Shown one piece after another: positions 8,772 to 15,797 of a stretch of 33,867 bases of DNA. The position numbers and the translations under genes are program-made. The notes beneath the pieces were generated by a model. That model was not told the DNA's origin. It did not search any database and worked only from the letters and a program-made list of their open reading frames with translations. The stretch's first letter is position 1. Every line of letters starts with the position of its first letter. Source of the stretch: Calditerrivibrio nitroreducens (GTDB lineage: Bacteria > Chrysiogenota > Deferribacteres > Deferribacterales > Calditerrivibrionaceae); NCBI GenBank assembly GCA_002878065.1, contig PNIN01000019.1, positions 1-33,867 of the forward strand, given 5' to 3'.

Positions 8772-9041
8772 ATGGCTAAATATCTATTTTTTTTGTTAAT
8801 TGGATCGGCACTGGGCTTTGTCACAAAACAGATTGACATAAAAGGGGCAAATAAGTGGATCTTGAACTTTAGCGTAATTATACTACTTTTTTTCATGGGT
8901 ATCGGTATAGGAAAAGACCCCGATTTGAAAATAAAGATTTTAAATTTCGGATTTATTGCATTTATTATATCCTCATTAGCAGTTTTTTTTAGCATTACTT
9001 TTGTGTATGCAATTGTAAAACTTTTCGGAAAACAGAAATGA
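8772..9041 (+). CDS. LysO family transporter, N-terminal half (split gene)
   Basis: An 89-aa membrane protein with three hydrophobic segments and the motif FFMGIGIGKDP (about 40-50). This matches the N-terminal repeat of the lysine exporter LysO (DUF340, E. coli YbjE). In E. coli LysO is one chain of about 300 aa. Here it is two genes, this one overlapping the next by 4 bases (ATGA). The reading frame is clean and the second half has its own start, so this looks like a natural two-subunit form, not a frameshift. It probably exports lysine or a toxic analogue. Its place right behind purB gives no functional clue. Confidence 0.75.
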   Translation: MAKYLFFLLIGSALGFVTKQIDIKGANKWILNFSVIILLFFMGIGIGKDPDLKIKILNFGFIAFIISSLAVFFSITFVYAIVKLFGKQK

Positions 9042-9637
9042 TCTTTTTAATGATTATTGCAGTGATCTCAGGAGCTATTTCATCCCAATTAAATCTTCTA
9101 CCTCACTTTTTTTTATCCTATTCATCCGATATTACCGACTACGCTCTTTATTTACTTCTTTTTATTGTGGGGTTTGATATAGGTAGAGATACTGAAGCAC
9201 TGAAAAGACTATTCACCGCCGATAGATACGCTTTTTTAATTCCCCTTGGGACTATAATTGGAACCCTTTTTGGAGGATTTGTCGCATCCTTTTTAATACC
9301 AATAAGTATCAAACACTCTATGGCTATTGCTTCCGGTTTTGGATGGTATTCGCTATCTGCTGTTATCATATCCAAATCTGCAGGTTCAGATCTTGGTTCC
9401 ATCGCTTTCCTATCAAATGTTTTCCGGGAATCGATGAGCATTTTGGCAATACCTATAATTTCAAAATATTTGGGCCCTTTTATAGCCATACCTCCGGCAG
9501 GCGCCACATCAATGGACACCACCTTGCCAATAATTCAAAAGTATGCCGGTGATGAAGCGGCGGTAGTAGCTTTCCTGCATGGTTTTATATTAAGTGCCCT
9601 GGTACCGGTATTTGTATCTTTTTTCCTTGAGCTTTAA
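9038..9637 (+). CDS. lysO: LysO family lysine exporter, C-terminal half
   Basis: A 199-aa membrane protein with about six hydrophobic segments. LLLFIVGFDIGRD (about 38-50) echoes the GIGIGKD motif of the small partner gene, which suggests an ancient repeat. GFGWYSLSAVIIS (about 99-111) is the family's conserved core, and PPAGATSMDTTLPII and GDEAAVVAFLHG are also typical. It is coupled to the upstream half by an ATGA overlap. Its stop codon overlaps the stop of the convergent recJ (shared TTTAAA). Confidence 0.85.
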   Translation: MIFLMIIAVISGAISSQLNLLPHFFLSYSSDITDYALYLLLFIVGFDIGRDTEALKRLFTADRYAFLIPLGTIIGTLFGGFVASFLIPISIKHSMAIASGFGWYSLSAVIISKSAGSDLGSIAFLSNVFRESMSILAIPIISKYLGPFIAIPPAGATSMDTTLPIIQKYAGDEAAVVAFLHGFILSALVPVFVSFFLEL

Positions 9638-11256
9638 ACAATATCTCTTATTCTTATCTGTAGATATCTATTATTGTTGTACTCATTGATTATAGGAACA
9701 CCTATGATATTTAATTTATCTGTGATCTTTTGTTCATCCCCATTAAACCATACCCCCCTGATAGTACAACCATCCTGTCGTAGATTTATACTATAATGAT
9801 TCCCATCCCCCATTTTCCTAAAATCGATAACCTCCACATTTGTGAATAAAAATTTAGGCATCTCATTACCATATCCAAACGGCTCCATCTTTTTAATGTA
9901 ATCAATTAGCTCAAAATTTATATCTGCAAAACTCAACTCCATATCATAACATATTTTTTTTCTATTATCTATATTTAGATCTTGTAAGATACCTGTATAT
10001 GCTTCCACAAAAACCTCAAAATCCTCCTCATATATGGATAATCCACATGCCTTCACATGCCCCCCATATCTTATCATCAACCCTGGATATTGCCTATCGA
10101 TCTCCACCAGTAGTTCATGTAGATTCAGATCATCGGTGGATCTGCCGGAGCCACTTATTATCCCACCATCATCTTTTCTACCGACACTTGTACCGAATAT
10201 TATCGTTGGTAGATTGAATCTTTCCACAAGACGTGAAGCAACAATCCCTATTACCCCTTTGTTCCAGCTACTTTTATAAAGACATATACCATATTTAGGA
10301 ATCTGGGGTATTAAACAGAGTGCCTCTTTGAATATCTCATCACATTCCTTTTTTCTTGCCTGATTGATTTCTTCTAAGATTTTGGCGTATTTTGCTGCAG
10401 TATCTTCACAATTTTGCATCAACAGATAATAGCTGGTATCAGCAATATCAAGCCTACCACTTGCATTGATTCTGGGCCCTATTATAAAACCTATATGGTA
10501 AGAATTTAAAGCAGATTTTAAGCCAGATACATTAATGAGTGCTTTGACACCTTCTGATGGGGTCTCATTTATCACTTCTAAACCATTTTTTACCAATATC
10601 CTATTGTCTCCAATAAGTGGGACAATGTCGGCAATGGTGGCAATCGCCACATGTTCCAGATATTTCTTTAAATCAACGCTATCAAGACCCCACAATACTT
10701 TTAAAACATGTATCAACTTAAAAACCACACCACAGCCACAAAGATGGTAATCACCTTTCTCTTCTGTGGAAGATAATTTAGGATTTATAACTATATCAGC
10801 AGAAGGGATCTTGTCCTGTGGTAGATGATGGTCTGTAATGACAACAAAGACTCCAAGTTGCTTCAAATACTCCACTTCATCCACAGACCCAATTCCACAA
10901 TCAAAAGTGATAAGCATATCAAAAGGGTTTGACTTAAATTCCTTCTTGATCTTTTCAAGATTAAGCCCGTATCCATCTTTAAATCTATCCGGAATCACCA
11001 CCTTATAATTTTTAATCCCCACATCATTTAAAAACCTGCTGAAAACAGCTGAAGATGTCACACCATCCACATCGTAGTCACTGTAAAGTAATATTAATCT
11101 GGATTGCTTCAATTTTTCAACGATTAATCGAGCCTGATCTATAGATACAAGGTTTGTTGACTTTTCGAGATACTTAGGCTTAGGATTGAAGTACCGTTCA
11201 AAATCTCTGATGCCCCTTGATTTCAGTATCTTCTCAATTATCTCCTGCGGTGTCAT
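9634..11256 (-). CDS. recJ: Single-strand DNA 5'-exonuclease RecJ
   Basis: 540 aa from the ATG at 11256. The DHH motifs are all present: YSDYDVDGVTS (about 58-68), FDCGIG (118-123), TDHHLP (141-146) and ATIADIVPL (206-214). The DHHA1 part has GSGRS and a late GGHVKACG. RecJ trims 5' ends in recombination and mismatch repair. An in-frame TTG at 11295 would add 13 residues, but it lies inside the stem of the fprA terminator, so I prefer the ATG. That ATG has no clear ribosome site. The gene converges on lysO with overlapping stop codons. Confidence 0.9.
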   Translation of the reverse strand: MTPQEIIEKILKSRGIRDFERYFNPKPKYLEKSTNLVSIDQARLIVEKLKQSRLILLYSDYDVDGVTSSAVFSRFLNDVGIKNYKVVIPDRFKDGYGLNLEKIKKEFKSNPFDMLITFDCGIGSVDEVEYLKQLGVFVVITDHHLPQDKIPSADIVINPKLSSTEEKGDYHLCGCGVVFKLIHVLKVLWGLDSVDLKKYLEHVAIATIADIVPLIGDNRILVKNGLEVINETPSEGVKALINVSGLKSALNSYHIGFIIGPRINASGRLDIADTSYYLLMQNCEDTAAKYAKILEEINQARKKECDEIFKEALCLIPQIPKYGICLYKSSWNKGVIGIVASRLVERFNLPTIIFGTSVGRKDDGGIISGSGRSTDDLNLHELLVEIDRQYPGLMIRYGGHVKACGLSIYEEDFEVFVEAYTGILQDLNIDNRKKICYDMELSFADINFELIDYIKKMEPFGYGNEMPKFLFTNVEVIDFRKMGDGNHYSINLRQDGCTIRGVWFNGDEQKITDKLNIIGVPIINEYNNNRYLQIRIRDIV

Positions 11257-11264
11257 ATTGGAAT

Positions 11265-11295
11265 AAAAAAATTGGGTGAAGATCCCTTCACCCAA
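11265..11295 (-). terminator. fprA terminator at the recJ start
   Basis: On the minus strand, stem TTGGGTGAA / TTCACCCAA (9 bp, 11272-11280 with 11287-11295), a 6-base loop, then seven T's (11265-11271). It begins 7 bases after the fprA stop and ends 8 bases before the recJ ATG. It is intrinsic on the minus strand only. Confidence 0.85.
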
Positions 11296-11302
11296 GGTAA
11301 AT

Positions 11303-12514
11303 CTATCCTTCCAGAACCTTCATGCCAAATTCTCGACCCCATTCAAATGCTTTCTGGAGTTCCTCTTCGGAAGGTGTCATCTGAACTTTAAAAGATTCAA
11401 GCGGAAGTTTCATCCTCATAGTTTTCAATATATCTTCACACATCTTTATCCCTTCACCACTCCAGCCGTATGACCCGAAAACACCTGCTTTTCTATTTGA
11501 CACATTAAGCACAACAAGCTCAGAAAATATATTAAATATAGGTTTAGGGGCTTTAGCATTGATAGTTGCTGTACCCATGAGTAATCCGTGGGACACTTCA
11601 ATTTCATCTATTATATCATCTATATTTGCTTCTGCAGCATCAAACATTTTAACAGGAACCCCTGTATCCTCAATACCTGCCTTTATCCGATCCGCAAGCA
11701 TTTTGGTGTTCCCATATGCCGTAGCGTACACCATTGTTATCTGCCTTGTGGGGTTATTTAAATAGTATCTACTTGCTTGATTTTTGTAAAAATTAAGGTA
11801 AAAATCCAGATCACATCTTATTATAGGCCCGTGGGATGGGCATATCATCGATATAGGTAAACCATCTATCTTTTTAAGTGCGTTTAATATATGCTCCTTA
11901 TATGGTCTCATTATAGACTTGTAATAGAAAACAAAGGCCTCCCGTGCACTTTCCTTATCCACCATTTCATCGTTGAAGATCTTTCCAATCTCCTGAGGAC
12001 AATAGTGAGCACCTAAAAAGTCACATGGAAACAGAATCTGCTCTTCTTCAAGATATGTAAACATCGTATCTGGCCAGTGTAAAAATGGTGTATGGAAAAA
12101 CCTCAGCGTCTTTCCACCTAAATCAATTTTATCACCATCCCCCACTGCTCTACCTTTAAATTCACTATTCACAATGTTTTGAACAAAAACTTTTGCCGTT
12201 TTGGAATATATCACCTCGATATCTGGATTTAGTTCAAGGATTGCCGGAAGAGTACCGGAGTGATCCGGTTCATTATGATTTAAGATTATGTAATCTATCT
12301 CTTTTATGGGCTTTATAGATTCAACCGTTTTTATATAAGTGTCAGTAAAAAGCTTTTTATTTGCTTCGATGAGAGCAGTCTTATCTTTACCTATAACTAA
12401 ATAGCTATTGTAAGTTGTACCATGTTCTGTTGGAATTACAATATCAAAAATTTCCAGATTAGGGTCATAAACCCCCACCCAATATATATCTTCACGAATT
12501 TTAATCCCTTTCAT
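11303..12514 (-). CDS. fprA: Flavodiiron protein, FprA-type oxygen/NO reductase
   Basis: A 403-aa cytoplasmic type A flavoprotein. The beta-lactamase-like domain (1-250) has all six diiron ligands: H80-E82-D84 in NHNEPDHSG, H146 in FLHWPDT, D165 in PCDFLG and H228 in CPSHG. The flavodoxin domain starts near 258 with MVYATAYGNTKMLA for FMN. The enzyme reduces O2 to water and/or NO to N2O; sequence alone does not show which. Electrons should come from the rubredoxin encoded just upstream. The start has a TGGAGG site. A long inverted repeat separates it from rubredoxin, and a strong terminator follows. Confidence 0.94.
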   Translation of the reverse strand: MKGIKIREDIYWVGVYDPNLEIFDIVIPTEHGTTYNSYLVIGKDKTALIEANKKLFTDTYIKTVESIKPIKEIDYIILNHNEPDHSGTLPAILELNPDIEVIYSKTAKVFVQNIVNSEFKGRAVGDGDKIDLGGKTLRFFHTPFLHWPDTMFTYLEEEQILFPCDFLGAHYCPQEIGKIFNDEMVDKESAREAFVFYYKSIMRPYKEHILNALKKIDGLPISMICPSHGPIIRCDLDFYLNFYKNQASRYYLNNPTRQITMVYATAYGNTKMLADRIKAGIEDTGVPVKMFDAAEANIDDIIDEIEVSHGLLMGTATINAKAPKPIFNIFSELVVLNVSNRKAGVFGSYGWSGEGIKMCEDILKTMRMKLPLESFKVQMTPSEEELQKAFEWGREFGMKVLEG

Positions 12515-12538
12515 TTGTGGCCTCCATTAGATACATAA

Positions 12539-12588
12539 GAATGTTTAAAAGTGGGGATAACTCCCCACAGCTCTATTTTTAAACATTC
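12539..12588. repeat. Two-tier inverted repeat between rubredoxin and fprA
   Basis: Outer arms GAATGTTTAAAA (12539-12550) and TTTTAAACATTC (12577-12588) match over 12 bp. Inside them is a second hairpin GTGGGGA (12551-12557) TAAC TCCCCAC (12562-12568). On the minus strand the inner hairpin is followed by TTTT, so it could partly stop transcription coming from rubredoxin. Alternatively it could be an RNA stability or processing element. Confidence 0.7.
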
Positions 12589-12606
12589 AACAATTTCTAA
12601 AAATTA

Positions 12607-12762
12607 TTAATTAGTTGGCTCGAAGCTGTCTTTTGGTGCACCACATTCAGGACATACCCATGACTCAGGGACATCTTCCCATTTTGTTCCAGCTGCCACA
12701 TCGTTTTCTGGATCCCCCAATACAGGATCGTAACCACATATTGTACAGATATACTTTTGCAT
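12607..12762 (-). CDS. Rubredoxin
   Basis: A 51-aa small iron-sulfur protein. It reads [11 protein letters not shown] at the start and [13 protein letters not shown] near the end, giving the two CxxC pairs (C6/C9 and C37/C40) that bind one Fe. The length is typical. [19 protein letters not shown] is the standard linker. The start follows a perfect TAAGGAGG site. Its position upstream of fprA makes it the likely electron donor to the flavodiiron protein. A strong promoter lies directly upstream. Confidence 0.96.
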   Translation of the reverse strand: MQKYICTICGYDPVLGDPENDVAAGTKWEDVPESWVCPECGAPKDSFEPTN

Positions 12763-12787
12763 AGTTTCCTCCTTATTTTTTTAAATT

Positions 12788-12815
12788 AAAATATATCTAT
12801 ATTGCATCTTGTCAA
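12788..12815 (-). promoter_or_regulatory. Promoter of rubredoxin-fprA
   Basis: On the minus strand, a perfect TTGACA (12810-12815), a 16-base spacer and TATTTT (12788-12793). The -35 overlaps the stop codon of the upstream nrnA-like gene, so the redox pair can be expressed apart from the envelope genes before it. Confidence 0.6.
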
Positions 12816-13804
12816 ATAGTTTTTGCATCTGAACCTTTTATTTTTATTTTCCTCATTAATCGTTTCTTTATTTCTAATACATATTCTTCGTAGTTAGAAC
12901 CTTTTTTTATAGGTATCTGACCGCCAGCCGACTTCATATGACCACCACCGGTACCTACCCCTTTTACAATACCCAAGGCAATCATACTCACCTTTCTCTT
13001 GGCCTGTTTGCATCTTAAAGAAAAAAATGCCATATCATCTACTTTCCCTATCACAAAAGACCATTTTATATCCCTCATCCTCAGGAAAAAATCAGAAGTC
13101 TCCGCTATGAGATCAGCATTTCGCACATCTTTTAGATCACAAAATATCAGGTCATTGTATATCAATGCATTCTCTAAAGCGATCTTGATATTCTTAAAAT
13201 AATATTTTGGTAATTCTGGGGTCTCTATTTTAGAAAGCTTTTTAAGTGATATATGGGGTAATACGTAGCTCATCATTGATAGATCTATCCTGTTGTTTTG
13301 TCTACCTGCCCCCACAGTGTCTGTGCGTATTCCATAGAAAAGTGCCGTGGCCACATCCTGTTCGCATATCAATCCCAGCTCTTTGCAGTATTCAACTATT
13401 ATGGAGCTGGTACTTCCATATTCGAGCCTTACATCGTAAACTTTAACCTGCTTTGTAGGATCTCTAAAATTATGGTGATCCACCACCACATCAGGGAAAA
13501 ACCCCTTTGGGATATAAACATTTCCAGCAGTGGGCTGAGTATCCACCACCACAAGCCCATCATACCTTGAAAAATCAAGCATGGTTGATGGGTATATATC
13601 TATATTACATTGTCTTACAAGCTCACGGTTTTCTGCCCTACCTATGATACCATGATACGCAATTGTACATCTTTTCTGCAGGAGTTTATAAAGGATAAAC
13701 TTTAATCCAAATGCAGCCGCAAGAGTATCTGGATCCGGGTTGTTATGCGTGAGAATTAGTATCTTTCTTTTGGGTTTTAATACATCTAAAATCTGCTTTA
13801 TCAT
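12812..13804 (-). CDS. DHH/DHHA1 phosphoesterase, NrnA-like
   Basis: A 330-aa protein of the bifunctional oligoribonuclease / pAp phosphatase class. Motifs: LTHNNPDPDTLAAA (H20, D24, D26), VVVDTQP (85-91), VDHHN (108-112), YGSTSS (129-134) and IRTDT (159-163). The C-terminal DHHA1 domain carries GTGGGHMKSAGGQIP, the substrate-binding glycine loop. It likely degrades 2-5-mer RNAs or pAp in the cytoplasm. It starts 3 bases after the unknown secreted protein gene, so it is part of the lptD-side operon. No clear ribosome site sits at normal distance; coupling to the upstream stop is likely. Whether it acts on nanoRNA, pAp or c-di-AMP products cannot be told. Confidence 0.85.
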   Translation of the reverse strand: MIKQILDVLKPKRKILILTHNNPDPDTLAAAFGLKFILYKLLQKRCTIAYHGIIGRAENRELVRQCNIDIYPSTMLDFSRYDGLVVVDTQPTAGNVYIPKGFFPDVVVDHHNFRDPTKQVKVYDVRLEYGSTSSIIVEYCKELGLICEQDVATALFYGIRTDTVGAGRQNNRIDLSMMSYVLPHISLKKLSKIETPELPKYYFKNIKIALENALIYNDLIFCDLKDVRNADLIAETSDFFLRMRDIKWSFVIGKVDDMAFFSLRCKQAKRKVSMIALGIVKGVGTGGGHMKSAGGQIPIKKGSNYEEYVLEIKKRLMRKIKIKGSDAKTI

Positions 13805-13807
13805 AAG

Positions 13808-14809
13808 CTATTGAAACTCCAGAATGAGGACATTATCTTCTATAGACAGATTATGGGGTTGGTCCTTCAATCGATCTTCCACAACTTTTTTAATAGCCTC
13901 TAAATTTGATTTTGTGACCATTTCAAACTCCGCCTTTCCGGTTACAACAGACTTAACCTTTACAGTGGTAAAAAACCCTTTAGAACGCAAATAATCCATA
14001 ACACCCATAACCTGATTAAAGGATTTGAAGTTTATAAATACCAGATCAAATCTATTTTCATGTTGGTCGGCTGTTATCTGATTTTTTATAAAATTGGAGA
14101 TAATATACGAAACGGTTGTTTGATAAACCTTGTTGAAAGCCTCCTCAACCCCTTCAGTATTCATTTTGGTAACAGTCGATTCAGCTCTTATCACAGGGTA
14201 AGTATCTTTTTTGGTATAAAAATAGGTTTCCGAAACAAGTAAATTGGATGTTTTCGATTTCTCTATTTTAAGCGTTGTATGCAGCAGATATCTACTCTTA
14301 GTAATACTAAAAATTGCATAAGCCTGTTCGGGATTGCCTGATTTATCAACATTTACAATAAAATCTTCCTGATATTTCAAAGAAAGATTATTCCCCTCTA
14401 ATATCTTTTTTGCGTCCTTTGCGAATAGATCTTGAAACTCTTTTAAAGAAGGATCTATTTTTATGTAATATACCAATGTGTTGGGATTTACTTTATTTGC
14501 AATATTAACCGATCCTATCTCATCAAACTCTGCCTCCACCTTGTAGTAAACATTACCATTTTCCACACCTCTTTCAAGTATTCTAAATTTTTTTATCAAT
14601 TTCAGATGTTCCATGGTAATATTTTTTTCACTTTCGGAAGATTCAGAATAGTAGGATGAGATGGCATTGATGAGAGCATTGTTCAGGGCTCTTTTATCGG
14701 CTACCCTTATCCCCCCATCCATAGATGAACTGCCAACTCCTATAGATGTAGCAGCCCAGAGGTTGATGGTAAAAAAGACCAACAGAAAGCTAAGAACAAC
14801 TTTTTTCAT
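13808..14809 (-). CDS. Secreted protein of unknown function (weak LPP20/FlgT-like N-terminus)
   Basis: 333 aa with a signal peptide at 1-19 (MKK, hydrophobic core, ending LWA). I do not recognise the family. Residues about 35-95 (KRALNNALINAI..., then ILERGVENGNVYYKVEAEFDE) resemble the N-terminal domain of LPP20/FlgT-type periplasmic proteins. The C-terminal region at about 250-333 looks like a small alpha/beta domain repeating the theme 'KSFNQVMGVMDYLRSKG'. There is no lipobox and no beta-barrel ending. It overlaps the upstream SDR gene by 20 bases and sits in the lptD operon, which suggests a periplasmic envelope role (inference). Confidence 0.6.
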   Translation of the reverse strand: MKKVVLSFLLVFFTINLWAATSIGVGSSSMDGGIRVADKRALNNALINAISSYYSESSESEKNITMEHLKLIKKFRILERGVENGNVYYKVEAEFDEIGSVNIANKVNPNTLVYYIKIDPSLKEFQDLFAKDAKKILEGNNLSLKYQEDFIVNVDKSGNPEQAYAIFSITKSRYLLHTTLKIEKSKTSNLLVSETYFYTKKDTYPVIRAESTVTKMNTEGVEEAFNKVYQTTVSYIISNFIKNQITADQHENRFDLVFINFKSFNQVMGVMDYLRSKGFFTTVKVKSVVTGKAEFEMVTKSNLEAIKKVVEDRLKDQPHNLSIEDNVLILEFQ

Positions 14810-15797
14810 CTAAGATAGCCTTTAAGGTTTTTTCTAAACCCCAATAGAGTTCTGTCCAGTTTTTCCATTTTAACACCTTATACGCATAATCGGATGAAAC
14901 ACAACAGTTTTTATGTAATTTACTGTTAAATCTAATTAATTCTACACTTCTTTCTTCTCCGGTAAGATAACTGAACACATCCACAACAGTCCTTACAAAT
15001 TCCCCTAACGATACGTTAACCCCACCCATGTTGAAAATGTCAAAACTTTTTGATCTGTATGTAATCAATTTTTCAAGCCCAATAAGCAGATCCTCGTAAA
15101 ATATAGCATTGATGAACGATTTCTCCGAAAAATTCACCTCTATGCTACGATTTTCTATAATGGCATTTATTATATTCATCAATAGATGATCCCCTTTCAT
15201 TCCATACCCATAAAAAGATGGGATACGTAAAATTGTAATGGGAAGATTGAAATTTAGATGCAGTGATTTTAAAAGATGCTCCACAGACAGCTTTATGGAG
15301 GCATTCTTAGTGACAGGGTTGGGAGGGATATCTTCTTTTAAAAGTTTATCTTCAGCGGTAAACCCATAAACGTATATCGAACTAAGATACACAAGTCGTT
15401 TGATCTCATTTTTTGCTAAGATATACTCCATTGCAATATTCAAAGTACCAAGTATGTTATTCTGATAATATTCCAGACCATCTTCAGAAATATCATGTAG
15501 CATCGATTCAAATGCAGTTGTATAAACGATATCTATTCCATGGATTTCTGAAATACTGCTCAAAGTAGTGTGGTTTTGAAGGAAAATATCCCTTAACAGT
15601 TTTTTATTTAGAATATCACCTTTTATGTAATAGTAGTTTGGATAATTGATTAAAATCTCTTTATTATGGGCATATTTTTCATCCTTTTCATTATCAATAC
15701 CCACCACGTTGTACATTGGGAAATTTTCTGCCAGAAGCTTACCAAGATTAAAACCAAGAAAACCCAATGCTCCAGTAATGAAAATATTCCTTTTCAT
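14790..15797 (-). CDS. NAD-dependent epimerase/dehydratase-like SDR, probable catalytic Tyr lost
   Basis: A 335-aa extended SDR. The Rossmann glycine motif GALGFLG is at 9-15, and an acidic residue after beta-2 (GIDNE, 33-37) favours NAD. The Ser strand is LSSIYVYG (138-145). In the YxxxK position the sequence is NASIK (165-169), so Asn stands where the proton-donating Tyr is expected, while Lys169 is kept. This may be an inactive or altered enzyme. Its start overlaps the lptD stop by one base (TGATG), and it overlaps the next gene by 20 bases, so it is tightly coupled. The substrate is unknown; nucleotide-sugar or lipid-linked substrates are possible. Confidence 0.75.
   Translation of the reverse strand: MKRNIFITGALGFLGFNLGKLLAENFPMYNVVGIDNEKDEKYAHNKEILINYPNYYYIKGDILNKKLLRDIFLQNHTTLSSISEIHGIDIVYTTAFESMLHDISEDGLEYYQNNILGTLNIAMEYILAKNEIKRLVYLSSIYVYGFTAEDKLLKEDIPPNPVTKNASIKLSVEHLLKSLHLNFNLPITILRIPSFYGYGMKGDHLLMNIINAIIENRSIEVNFSEKSFINAIFYEDLLIGLEKLITYRSKSFDIFNMGGVNVSLGEFVRTVVDVFSYLTGEERSVELIRFNSKLHKNCCVSSDYAYKVLKWKNWTELYWGLEKTLKAILDEKSCS

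Noticed and set aside
9038..9041. Frameshift inside a single lysO gene
   Set aside because: The overlap is a standard ATGA coupling and the second gene has its own start; two-gene LysO forms are plausible.
9634..13804. recJ and the nrnA-like gene as a dedicated nuclease defence island
   Set aside because: Both are ordinary housekeeping DHH proteins, separated by the rubredoxin-fprA unit with its own promoter and terminator.
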